DNA of 39,257 nt from assembly GCA_964388785.1 (NCBI GenBank), contig CAYMBX010000006.1, positions 1 to 39,257 of the forward strand. Direction: 5' to 3'. The position numbers were made by a program, and so were the translations under genes. This DNA is from VGKU01 sp964388785. Lineage in GTDB: Bacteria > Patescibacteriota > Patescibacteriia > UBA9934 > GWF2-40-263. Below are positions 13,384 to 22,344 of this stretch, piece after piece. The first letter of the stretch is position 1; every line of letters starts with the position of its first letter. The notes beneath the pieces are model-generated. The model was not told the origin of the DNA. It did not search any database and was given only the letters and a program-made list of their open reading frames with translations.

Positions 13384-14880
13384 ATGAAGACTTTCCGGAA
13401 CCTCATGACCCTGGCTTTCGTGCTCTGCGCGATCGACGCCTTCGCGGCCCCCCCTCGACCCCCGGCCGATTGCGGGGTCGACAACGACCACGACGGCTGG
13501 TGCGTCCCCGACACGCGCCGCGTCATGCCCGCCACCCCGCCGGCGACCGGGACCGTCCCCTTCCACATCGGGGCGGTCGACTGCAACGACGCGGACCGGG
13601 CGGTCAACCCCGGCGCCACGGAGCGTCTGGGGGACGGCATCGACAACGACTGCGACACGTCCACCCCGGACACCGCGGATCCGAAGTTCAGGGCCTTCTG
13701 CGGCGCGTCGCCCACGGCGGCGTGCATCAGGCGGGCCACGGCGGAGATCGGTGCTTGCACCGGGAACTGCGCCGTGAACTACACGTCCGGCAAGTTCGTC
13801 CCGGCCTACGGCTACCACTTCGTCGACAAGAACTGCGACGGCGTCCGCGACGCGGTGCTCTCGCAGGTCGACTACGACAAGTGGATCGCGGACACCCGGA
13901 CCTCGTCCGGCAACGCGACGTGGACGCCCACCAAGGACGGCTACTGCCCGAGCAAGTGCGGCGGCGCCCCCTGCGGCACGAAGCGCACGGGCGTTCGCAC
14001 CGGCGGCAAGCCCGCAGCCCCCAAGGTCGATCCCAAGCTCGCCGAGCGACTCGGGACCCTCGAGAAGACGGTCGAGCCGCTCCCCGGCAAGATCGACGGG
14101 CTCGGAAAGCGGGTCGACGAGCATGACACGCTGATCGCGGACAACCGCGGTCGGCTCGACGGGCTCGACAAGGCGTTGCAGGACGAGACCGCGGCTCGCA
14201 TCGCGAAGGACGAGGAGCACGACGGGATCCTGCGGCGGCACAACGACCTGATCGCAGACACGATGGAGACGGCCGGCAACGCGCGTCGCCTCGCGGGCGC
14301 GGCCTACGACCTCGGCCTCGACACCCGCCGCAGCGGCGGCTTCAGCGGCGGCCTGCAGGTCGGGTTCATGGGCCTGATCCAGAACCCGATCAACCTCCGG
14401 GGCGGCGCCAAGGCCCGACCCGGATTCGCCCCGACCGTCTACATCGGCGCCAACATCGGTGTCGAGCTCGACAGCAGCCTGTTCCGGCTGTTCGGCGGTG
14501 TCGGCCTCCCGTTCGAGGAGGGTCCCGGTGGCGACACCGAGACCGGACTCGTCGGCACGGCCGGCATCGAGGCCTTGTGGAAGCTCGTCCCCGAGCACTA
14601 CCTGGGCGTCCGCGCGCGTTTCCTCGACCACGAGAGTGGCGGGGACGTGCTCGGCGCCAAGGCTCGCTCGGTCGGCGGTGGTGGCGGGCTCGTCTACGAG
14701 TTCGCACCGGGCAGCGGCCGCTTCCGGTTCCCGGTCCAGGTGTCCCTCGAGGTCCTGGGCGAGCAGCTCGGCAGCCAGAGCGACTCGTTCCGGGCACTGG
14801 GTAGCGGCGCGGCCGGCATGATCTTCTTCGGCACCGGCCCCGGCCTGGGCACGCCGCGCGACGTCGTCGACTCCGAGTAG
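13384..14880 (+). CDS. Secreted protein: MopE-like repeats, coiled coil, beta-barrel-like C-terminus
   Basis: High-G+C gene, 498 residues from the ATG at 13384, supported by GGAGGAG six bases upstream. Residues 1-21 form a signal peptide (ends DAFA). Residues ~25-100 carry MopE-type motifs (DNDHDGWC, VDCNDADRAVNPGA, GIDNDCD), ~100-190 is Cys-rich, and ~220-300 is a charged heptad-like region (LEKTVEPLPGKIDGLGKRVDEHDTLI). From ~315 the Gly-rich alternating strands (GGLQVGFMGLIQN, PTVYIGANIGVELDSSLFRLFGGVGLPF, YLGVRARFLDHESGG) resemble an outer-membrane barrel, which would be odd in a CPR cell. Function is not known. The ~200 bases just upstream contain two hairpins but no gene. Confidence 0.82.
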   Translation: MKTFRNLMTLAFVLCAIDAFAAPPRPPADCGVDNDHDGWCVPDTRRVMPATPPATGTVPFHIGAVDCNDADRAVNPGATERLGDGIDNDCDTSTPDTADPKFRAFCGASPTAACIRRATAEIGACTGNCAVNYTSGKFVPAYGYHFVDKNCDGVRDAVLSQVDYDKWIADTRTSSGNATWTPTKDGYCPSKCGGAPCGTKRTGVRTGGKPAAPKVDPKLAERLGTLEKTVEPLPGKIDGLGKRVDEHDTLIADNRGRLDGLDKALQDETAARIAKDEEHDGILRRHNDLIADTMETAGNARRLAGAAYDLGLDTRRSGGFSGGLQVGFMGLIQNPINLRGGAKARPGFAPTVYIGANIGVELDSSLFRLFGGVGLPFEEGPGGDTETGLVGTAGIEALWKLVPEHYLGVRARFLDHESGGDVLGAKARSVGGGGGLVYEFAPGSGRFRFPVQVSLEVLGEQLGSQSDSFRALGSGAAGMIFFGTGPGLGTPRDVVDSE

Positions 14881-14903
14881 CCGGCGACGCTGGGTGATCC
14901 CGT

Positions 14904-15036
14904 CCCCGCGCAGTTGACTTCGGTCACGCTAAGCGTGACTTCGGTCGGCTGCGCGGGGCGGGGAATCCTGGCCTCCGTTCCTTTCTTTACCGATCGCTTC
15001 GATCGGTCCTGGCTCCACACATCTACTCGTGTGGAG
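14904..15036 (+). terminator. Hairpin series after the 13384 gene
   Basis: CCCCGCGCAG/CTGCGCGGGG (14904-14913, 14949-14958) encloses a triloop hairpin GTCACGC-taa-GCGTGAC. CTCCACAC/GTGTGGAG (15013-15020, 15029-15036) follows. No long T-run, so terminator status is inferred from position. Confidence 0.45.
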
Positions 15037-15051
15037 ACCTCGTACGAGAAG

Positions 15052-15080
15052 TTGATTACATGATCGACTTCTGATATGAG
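15052..15080 (+). promoter_or_regulatory. Probable promoter of the 15364 gene
   Basis: TTGATT (15052-15057), 17-base spacer, TATGAG (15075-15080) with TGA extended -10. An imperfect palindrome, AGAAGTTGAT/ATCGACTTCT (15047-15072), overlaps the -35 and spacer and could be an operator. The ~280-base leader holds the repeat at 15175-15251. Confidence 0.5.
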
Positions 15081-15174
15081 GAGAATGCAACTTACAACGC
15101 GTTTGCGAATAAAAATGGGGAAGTTGGAATGTTTGTTTCTTTTCCCTTCTGTCATCCCGAGCGTCTTTTTGCCT

Positions 15175-15251
15175 GTCATCCTGAGCGTCAGCGAAGGATC
15201 CCGAAGATCCTTGTGATCCTTCGGTCGGCTAGCGCCTCCCTCAGGATGACA
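15175..15251. repeat. TGTCATCCTGAG palindromic repeat
   Basis: Intact copy, ends TGTCATCCTGAG and CTCAGGATGACA. A truncated copy (TGTCATCCCGAGCG) lies just before it at 15151. Confidence 0.88.
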
Positions 15252-15363
15252 AAAAGATACGTTCAAGATGACAAGGAAATAAACACTCCAGCTTCCCCGG
15301 ACCCTGACCCGCGGTGGGTTCGGGGGACGGATTCTGCAGTGCCACCAGCAAGGAGATCGACCG

Positions 15364-16344
15364 ATGAAGACCCACTGGACTCAGCCCGTCACCCTCGCCA
15401 TCCGCGACACGCGCGACGTCAACATCGTCCGCGCGTTCGCCCTCGCCGTCACCTTCGGCGCGTTCATCCTGCTCAGCCTGGGCAATTCCGGCTGCAGCGG
15501 CGTGGACGCCGACTGGCCGATGGAGGACGCCGGCCCCAGCGCCGACGTCAGCCAGCCCGATACCACGAGCCCGCCCCCCGACAACGGGGACCCCGGCGGC
15601 TGTGACTTCGAGAACCCCGTCATGGACTGCGACGGAGACGGCCGCGTCGGCTCCGCCGACTGCGACCCGTACAACGACGACAGCTACCAGGGCGCGCCGG
15701 AGCTGTGCGACAACGTCGACAACGACTGCGACGGCCAGAAGGACGAGGGGTGCACGACGACCCCGCCCCCCACGGGCGGCGGCTCGACCTGCGTCGACAG
15801 CGACGGCGACGGCTACTGCGCCGCGACCGGCCCGCTCGACTGCAACGACCAGAACAACAAGGTCAAGCCGGGCGTCGCCGAGGATTGCTCGACGAGCTAC
15901 GACGACAACTGCAACGGCCAGGCGAACGAGGGTTGCGGCAGTGGCACCACGCCTCCGCCCACCAACGGCGCCGCGCTCACGATCGTCGTCAACTACCCGT
16001 TCGCGGTCGCCCGCAAGCTCAGCGCCCAGGTCGCGAAGACCTCGGGTCAGCTCGGCGGCTGGTGGGACAAGGAAGTCCCCGGCACCGGCACCAGCCTCAC
16101 GTTGGACCTCAGCAGCGTCCCCGAGGAGGCCTGCTGGTTGCGGCTCAACGTCGCCCAGGACAACGTCAAGTGGCTGTGCATGGGCAACGGAAGCACAGCC
16201 ACGCTCGACCCCGACGCCGGCGTCGGCATTAGCTTCAAGGGCAAGAACTACACCAAGTCCGACCTGATGGTGTGGAGTGCGCCCGGCGGGACCGCCGCGG
16301 GCTGCAGCGCCCTGCTGAAGCTGAAGCCCGACTGCTCCCTGTAG
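15364..16344 (+). CDS. Lipoprotein with MopE-like metal-binding repeats
   Basis: High-G+C gene, 326 residues; AAGGAG precedes the ATG. A long N-terminus reaches a hydrophobic stretch (FALAVTFGAFILLSLGNSGC, lipobox Cys at residue ~44), so a lipid-anchored protein is likely. The next ~40 residues are Asp/Pro/Ser-rich. MopE-type motifs follow: CDGDGRVGSADCDPYNDD, LCDNVDNDCDGQKDEGC, CVDSDGDGYC, SYDDNCNGQANEGC. The C-terminal ~125 residues form a beta-rich domain (GWWDKEVPGTGTSLTLDL, CWLRLNVAQDNVKWLCMGN) that also occurs, diverged, in the protein at 17092. Ca2+ or Cu binding is known for some MopE relatives and only inferred here. Confidence 0.83.
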   Translation: MKTHWTQPVTLAIRDTRDVNIVRAFALAVTFGAFILLSLGNSGCSGVDADWPMEDAGPSADVSQPDTTSPPPDNGDPGGCDFENPVMDCDGDGRVGSADCDPYNDDSYQGAPELCDNVDNDCDGQKDEGCTTTPPPTGGGSTCVDSDGDGYCAATGPLDCNDQNNKVKPGVAEDCSTSYDDNCNGQANEGCGSGTTPPPTNGAALTIVVNYPFAVARKLSAQVAKTSGQLGGWWDKEVPGTGTSLTLDLSSVPEEACWLRLNVAQDNVKWLCMGNGSTATLDPDAGVGISFKGKNYTKSDLMVWSAPGGTAAGCSALLKLKPDCSL

Positions 16345-16357
16345 CGTCGGGCGACGT

Positions 16358-16497
16358 CCGGTCCAGGAGGGCTCCCTGATGCCCTCCATCGCAAACGCAG
16401 CTTCCTTTAGCGGCCTACCTCCTCCTGGCCGCCTTACCCCGCATGTTCGGGAGAGCTCGCGCTAGCGAAGCCCTCCTGGACCGGCGGGCTTTTTAAA
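16358..16497 (+). other. Structured 3'UTR with CCUCCUCCU hairpin and alternative pairing
   Basis: A perfect 16-bp stem (16358-16373 with 16469-16484) and a short T-run (16490-16494) close the 15364 unit. Inside, GCGGCC/GGCCGC (16410-16415, 16427-16432) presents a loop containing CCTCCTCCT (16418-16426). The left arm can instead pair locally (GGAGGGC with GCCCTCC at 16381-16387), so two exclusive folds are possible. Confidence 0.6.
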
Positions 16498-16498
16498 T

Positions 16499-16643
16499 AG
16501 AACGTCCAAATTTGGTCCACTTTAGGCTTACGGGTCCCGTCAAATGCCTCGCAGTAGCGCTGCTACAGCTCGGCGATCTGACACCCGTGGCCCGCTGAGC
16601 GGGCCGTGCACCTAAATTGGCCTCAAATTTGAACGTTCTTTTG
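16499..16643. repeat. Foldback element, ~145 bases
   Basis: Ends AGAACGT-c-CAAATTTG and CAAATTTG-a-ACGTTCT pair, extended by TTTAGG/CCTAAA. The interior holds ACGGGT/ACCCGT, GTAGC-gct-GCTAC and GGCCCGC-tga-GCGGGCC. A T-run follows the right end. It could be a structured RNA ending in a terminator or a MITE-like insertion. No ORF. A fragment of the TGTCATCC repeat (16654-16690) lies just downstream. Confidence 0.6.
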
Positions 16644-16772
16644 TTCCCCATTTTGTCATTCTGAGCGTCAGCGAAGGATCACGAAGTCCTTACGATGATA
16701 TTGAAGTGTCATATTTCATAAACATTTGCAACAAATTCCTTCATTTTTAATGGAAATCAGCATTTTTAACTA

Positions 16773-16801
16773 TTGACAAAACTGAATTTTTGTGATATAT
16801 T
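16773..16801 (+). promoter_or_regulatory. Promoter of the 17092 gene
   Basis: TTGACA (16773-16778), 17-base spacer, TATATT (16796-16801), TGA extended -10. The spacer end TTTTTGTGA nearly matches that of the promoter at 29393-29421. Confidence 0.8.
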
Positions 16802-16890
16802 TCTTTGTTCCCTTAATGGGAAATTGAACCTTAAAAAGGAGACAAAAACGGAAATTTTGGATGTTTTCTGCACCTACGGTTTTGCTTGCC

Positions 16891-16965
16891 TGTCATCCTG
16901 AGCGCCAGCGAAGGATCTCAAAGTCTTCGAGATCCTTCGGTCGCTATCGCTTCCTCAGGATGACA
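16891..16965. repeat. TGTCATCCTGAG palindromic repeat
   Basis: Intact copy (ends TGTCATCCTGAG and CTCAGGATGACA) in the leader of the 17092 gene. After it, 16997-17061 forms a long hairpin with CCCCTTC/GAAGGGG ends just before the SD. Confidence 0.88.
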
Positions 16966-17091
16966 AAGAGGAGAACCTTGAGTGCAGAGAACATCCGCCC
17001 CTTCGGGTGCCTCTGCCGTGTGCTATCGCGCAACGAAACGCGCACGTCAGACCCTGAAGGGGAACACATCAACCGTCAGGAGGAGTCCAAG

Positions 17092-18090
17092 ATGAAGACC
17101 CGCATCGTTTTCGTGTCCCTGTTCGCCATCGCCCTCGCCGCGTGCGAGGGAATGCAGGCGGAGTACAACGAGCCCGACGTCACGATCCAGTCCGACGCCG
17201 GCCCCGCGCCCGACGTCGACAACAACGACGACGGCAGCGAGCCCGACGCCAGCAACACCGACGACAACGGCCAGCCCGACACCGACACCCAGGCGGCCAC
17301 GCCCTGCGTGGACGCGGACGGCGACGGGTACTGCACGCACCTGCCCAACGGCCAGCCGTTCGACTGCAACGACTCGGCGGCCGATTCCGACGGCGACGGC
17401 GTGATCGACGGCTACCTGGTCCACCCGGGCGCCGCCGAGACGTGCGACCTCATCGACAACAACTGCAACGGCGAGGTCGACGAGGGGCTCGAGAAGGCCC
17501 TGCGGTTCGTCGACACGGACGGCGACGGCTACGGCGACATCAACGACGTCGAGGGCGAGGAGATCTGCGCGATGCAGGGCTACTCGCTCACCAACGACGA
17601 CTGCGACGACGCCAAGCCGACGACCCACCCGGGCGCCGAGGACAAGGGCGGCGACGGCATCGACAGCGACTGCGACGACGAGACGGCCCCCGAGGACTCC
17701 CAGGAGCCCGAGCTCGCCGTCACGACCGCCAAGCTCACCGCGAAGTTCGCGAAGGCGGACAAGCTGTCCATGACGGTTCAGCTCGCGGCGACCGAGGCAG
17801 ACCTCGGCAAGTGGTGGAACGAGGATCTCAAGTTCGACGACCCCTGGTCCGACCAGATCGTCGGCGAGTTCCACCTGACCGAGGAGGTGAAGTTCGTCCG
17901 CCTGAACGTCACGGTTGGCGGCGGCGGGAACATCACCTGGTTGTGCAACGGCGACACCGCACTGGAAGGCGCCGCCGTGACCCTCGAGCTCGGCGACGGG
18001 TTCGAGGTCCTGGCGCCCACCTTCGGCGAGATCTGGCTGGATCCGGCCGGCGGCTGCTCGATCCTCTTCAAGGTCGAGTACAAGCCGTAG
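17092..18090 (+). CDS. Lipoprotein with MopE-like metal-binding repeats
   Basis: High-G+C gene, 332 residues from the ATG at 17092, chosen because AGGAGGAG lies six bases upstream and because MKTRIVFVSLFAIALAAC is a clean lipoprotein signal. An in-frame extension to 16861 would translate the palindromic repeat and is rejected. Residues ~25-65 are Asp/Asn/Pro-rich. MopE-type motifs follow: CVDADGDGYC, FDCNDSAADSDGDG, CDLIDNNCNGEVDEGL, FVDTDGDGYGD, DSDCDDE. The C-terminal ~130 residues (KLSMTVQLAATEADLGKWWN, FVRLNVTVGGGGNITWLCNG) align with the end of the 15364 product. A surface metal-binding role is inferred. Confidence 0.85.
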   Translation: MKTRIVFVSLFAIALAACEGMQAEYNEPDVTIQSDAGPAPDVDNNDDGSEPDASNTDDNGQPDTDTQAATPCVDADGDGYCTHLPNGQPFDCNDSAADSDGDGVIDGYLVHPGAAETCDLIDNNCNGEVDEGLEKALRFVDTDGDGYGDINDVEGEEICAMQGYSLTNDDCDDAKPTTHPGAEDKGGDGIDSDCDDETAPEDSQEPELAVTTAKLTAKFAKADKLSMTVQLAATEADLGKWWNEDLKFDDPWSDQIVGEFHLTEEVKFVRLNVTVGGGGNITWLCNGDTALEGAAVTLELGDGFEVLAPTFGEIWLDPAGGCSILFKVEYKP

Positions 18091-18181
18091 CTCGCGTCGT
18101 CGTCCTGAAAGGGGCGTCTGCGCGAGCGCCCCCTTCCGTCCGTCTCCCTTCGCTCGGTCCCTGACTGAGCTCGCGTCCTGG

Positions 18182-18232
18182 CCCCGGCGCCGCATGCCAC
18201 CTACTCAGTGGAACTACATGCGGCGACCGGGG
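18182..18232 (+). terminator. Hairpin after the 17092 gene
   Basis: CCCCGG/CCGGGG and GCCGCATG/CATGCGGC arms with an inner CCAC/GTGG hairpin. Only a weak T-rich tail (TCTTGTAATTT) follows. Confidence 0.55.
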
Positions 18233-18256
18233 TCTTGTAATTTAGATTCACAAATC

Positions 18257-18285
18257 TTGACATTTTTAAACGTTCATGCTAAAAA
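18257..18285 (+). promoter_or_regulatory. Promoter of the 18433 gene
   Basis: TTGACA (18257-18262), 17-base spacer, TAAAAA (18280-18285), TGC extended -10. Confidence 0.65.
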
Positions 18286-18320
18286 AGCGTCTTATTTTAT
18301 GGACTGATTTCGCCTTTTTA

Positions 18321-18340
18321 CCCCTGCGGTACCGCAGGGG
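18321..18340 (+). promoter_or_regulatory. Palindromic leader hairpin of the 18433 gene
   Basis: A 20-base perfect palindrome (CCCCTGCGGT and its complement) nested inside CTGATTTCG/CGGAATCAG pairing (18304-18358). It lies between promoter and SD and may be an operator or an mRNA structure. Confidence 0.55.
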
Positions 18341-18432
18341 TTGACGGTCGGAATCAGGCCGTGAACCTATACAACGGACAGAAACTGAGAGATGCCTGGC
18401 CTAGCAACTCTCAAATGATGGAGGAACCCAAG

Positions 18433-19824
18433 ATGAAGAAAGCCACCATGCTTTCGCTCAAGTCCCTCGGCCCTGCGCTGGTGGCGGCCTTCATGGCAGC
18501 CTGTTCGGGTGTCGACGCTCAGTACTTCGACGACCCTGCCAGTCCGACCGCGGACACGTCTACCGACACCGGCGATCCGGACGCTGACGCACAGCCCGAC
18601 GTGGCGCCGGACAGCCCCGAGCCCGACGTAGCGCCCGTTCCCGTCGACAACGACGGCGACGGCCATACCGTCGAGATCGATTGCGACGACGACGATCCGA
18701 CCGTCTGGCCCGGTGCGCCCGAGCTGTGCGACGGCAAGGACAACGACTGCGACAAGAAGATCGACGACGCGGTCGACAACGTGTGGTACTTGGACGGCGA
18801 CGGCGACGGCTTCGGCGACACGAGCAAGTCCGTGAAGAACGGCTGCACCGGTGCCGAGTTCCTCTCGGCCAAGTCGGGCGATTGCGACGACAGCAACCCG
18901 GCCATCCATCCGGATGCCGTCGAGTCCTGCGACAACGTCGACAACGACTGCGACGGCGACACGGACGAGGCCGGGGCGACTGGCGAGACCGTCTGGTTCG
19001 TCGACAAGGACGGCGACGGCTTCGGCTCGAGCGCTTTCCACAAGGTCGCGTGCGAGAGCCAGGTCGGACCGGGACTCGTCGACAACGACGACGACTGCGA
19101 CGACAAGTCCAAGTCGGCACACCCCGGTGCGATCGAGTTCTGCGACGAGCAGGACAACGACTGCGACGGCGCGACCGACGAGGACGTCACCGCGACGTCC
19201 TACCTCGACGACGACGGCGACGGATACGGCGATTTCAACGCGCCGCACGTCGGCTGCAGCGTCCCGGCGGACCACGTCGAGAACATGTCCGACTGCGACG
19301 ACTCCGACGCAGCGGTCCACCCGAATGCCTTCGATGCGTGCAACGGCGTGGATGACGACTGCGACGGTACGACCGACGAGAAGGTGGCCGGGCAGTGCGA
19401 TGACGCAAGCCCGTTCACGGTCGACGCCTGCGACAAGGCGGCGGGGCAGTGCACGCACGAGGACATCCTCGTGTCGTTCACTTGCGCGCTTCCCGATGAC
19501 GTCACGGCCAACTACGAGTGCGGCACCGGCGTGTTCTTCGAGAGCGCCGCGGGCCAGTACAGCGAGAAGGTCGTGCAGAAGCCCGGCGGACTCCTCGAGC
19601 TCACGGCCGAGGAGGTGTGCTGGGAGCTCGCGCTCGGCGCGACGCTCCACGTCAACACCTTCATGACCGACCCGTTCGATCCTTGGTACCTGTGGATCGG
19701 CGGGGAGCACACCGACGTTTCGGTGCAGGGCAAGACGGTGATCGGCACACCCGGCACCGTGACCCTGTTCCCGTTCGGCCTCGATACGCTCTACGAGCAG
19801 GCCAACTTCCCGATCTGCAAGTGA
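18433..19824 (+). CDS. Lipoprotein with four MopE-like metal-binding repeats
   Basis: High-G+C gene, 463 residues from the ATG at 18433, supported by GGAGGA eight bases upstream; an in-frame GTG at 18361 would add a non-signal extension. The signal ends in the lipobox MAAC (Cys at residue ~24). An Asp/Pro/Thr-rich linker is followed by four repeats of about 60 residues, each of the form DGDGxG...DCDD...HPxAxExCDxxDNDCDGxxDE. The C-terminal ~110 residues (FTCALPDDVTANYECGTG to LYEQANFPIC) are a separate Cys-containing domain. The repeat matches the putative metal-binding motif family of MopE-like proteins; the bound metal is not established here. Confidence 0.87.
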   Translation: MKKATMLSLKSLGPALVAAFMAACSGVDAQYFDDPASPTADTSTDTGDPDADAQPDVAPDSPEPDVAPVPVDNDGDGHTVEIDCDDDDPTVWPGAPELCDGKDNDCDKKIDDAVDNVWYLDGDGDGFGDTSKSVKNGCTGAEFLSAKSGDCDDSNPAIHPDAVESCDNVDNDCDGDTDEAGATGETVWFVDKDGDGFGSSAFHKVACESQVGPGLVDNDDDCDDKSKSAHPGAIEFCDEQDNDCDGATDEDVTATSYLDDDGDGYGDFNAPHVGCSVPADHVENMSDCDDSDAAVHPNAFDACNGVDDDCDGTTDEKVAGQCDDASPFTVDACDKAAGQCTHEDILVSFTCALPDDVTANYECGTGVFFESAAGQYSEKVVQKPGGLLELTAEEVCWELALGATLHVNTFMTDPFDPWYLWIGGEHTDVSVQGKTVIGTPGTVTLFPFGLDTLYEQANFPICK

Positions 19825-19832
19825 GCGAGCGT

Positions 19833-19910
19833 ATAGCCCAAGCCGAAGGCTTGGCTATGCCGAGCGAACGAGCAGAACATGACCACGGTCATATCTGCCA
19901 GCCCTAGGGC
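19833..19910 (+). repeat. Hairpin series after the 18433 gene
   Basis: AAGCC-gaa-GGCTT within ATAGCC/GGCTAT (19833-19858), GCAG..ATGACC-acg-GTCAT..CTGC (19872-19898) and the palindrome GCCCTAGGGC (19901-19910). The first two have 3-base loops like the series after ssrA. No T-run. Confidence 0.6.
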
Positions 19911-19922
19911 CGGCAACGCCCC

Positions 19923-19951
19923 TTGACGCGGCACAGAAGTGCGAGTAACAT
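19923..19951 (+). promoter_or_regulatory. Probable promoter of the 20231 gene inside an inverted repeat
   Basis: TTGACG (19923-19928), 17-base spacer, TAACAT (19946-19951). GGCACAGAAG/CTTCTGTGCC (19930-19939, 19955-19964) brackets the -10, so the start region could be operator-bound. Confidence 0.55.
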
Positions 19952-20005
19952 CCCGCTTCTGTGCCCGTCCTATTTATTTCAAGTGTCATCCTGACCAAGC
20001 CCTTC

Positions 20006-20099
20006 TGTCATCCTGAACGAAGTCGCGCTTAGCGCGACGAAGTGAAGGATCCCAAAGAACTTCGAGATTCTTCGCTCGCTGCGCTCGCTCAGAATGACA
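20006..20099. repeat. TGTCATCCTGAA palindromic repeat
   Basis: Intact copy with an internal GTCGCGC-tta-GCGCGAC triloop. A truncated copy precedes it at 19984. It is followed by a strong hairpin, CCAACAAAATTT/AAATTTTGTTGG (20115-20126, 20143-20154), in the leader of the 20231 gene. Confidence 0.85.
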
Positions 20100-20230
20100 A
20101 CAGAAGTGTGAACTCCAACAAAATTTTGGATCACAAGATGTGAAATTTTGTTGGGGTTGAGCTGTTCGACTCCCCGGGTGCAGCCGGTCAATCTGCACGG
20201 TTCCATGACAAGAAAGAGGGTATAGAGAAC

Positions 20231-22162
<1,932 letters not shown>

Positions 22163-22187
22163 CCCCCCCCGGCACGGCGCACCCCTT

Positions 22188-22227
22188 CCGGCTGAATGAG
22201 TCACCCTGATTCATCGGCCGGTTTTTT
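22188..22227 (+). terminator. Terminator of the 20231 gene
   Basis: CCGGC-TGAAT and ATTCA-cg-GCCGG arms followed by TTTTTT. Confidence 0.88.
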
Positions 22228-22253
22228 ATTTGTGAGAACTGTGGACGAAATTT

Positions 22254-22282
22254 TTGACAACACCCATAAACAATCACACAAT
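22254..22282 (+). promoter_or_regulatory. Promoter of the 22345 gene
   Basis: TTGACA (22254-22259), 17-base spacer, CACAAT (22277-22282). The leader is about 55 nt, the shortest class among the high-G+C units. Confidence 0.6.
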
Positions 22283-22344
22283 CCATGTGTGCGGGAGAGC
22301 CCCGTACATCGCTCTTTGAGATGAACGCTGAGGGTATAGGGCGT

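Noticed and set aside
13243..14631. A long minus-strand open frame opposite the 13384 gene, and similar ones opposite the other high-G+C genes.
   Set aside because: High G+C content makes stop codons rare in every frame. The products are low-complexity Val/Arg/Ala/Asp strings without domains, and the plus-strand proteins have signal peptides and conserved motifs.
16861..17091. ATG at 16861 as start of the 17092 protein (an AAGGAG-like site lies upstream).
   Set aside because: The added residues come from the palindromic repeat and would hide a perfect lipoprotein signal. AGGAGGAG precedes the ATG at 17092.
20155..20210. tRNA-like segment (GTTCGACTCCCC resembles a T arm).
   Set aside because: No matching acceptor, D or anticodon stems could be formed around it.
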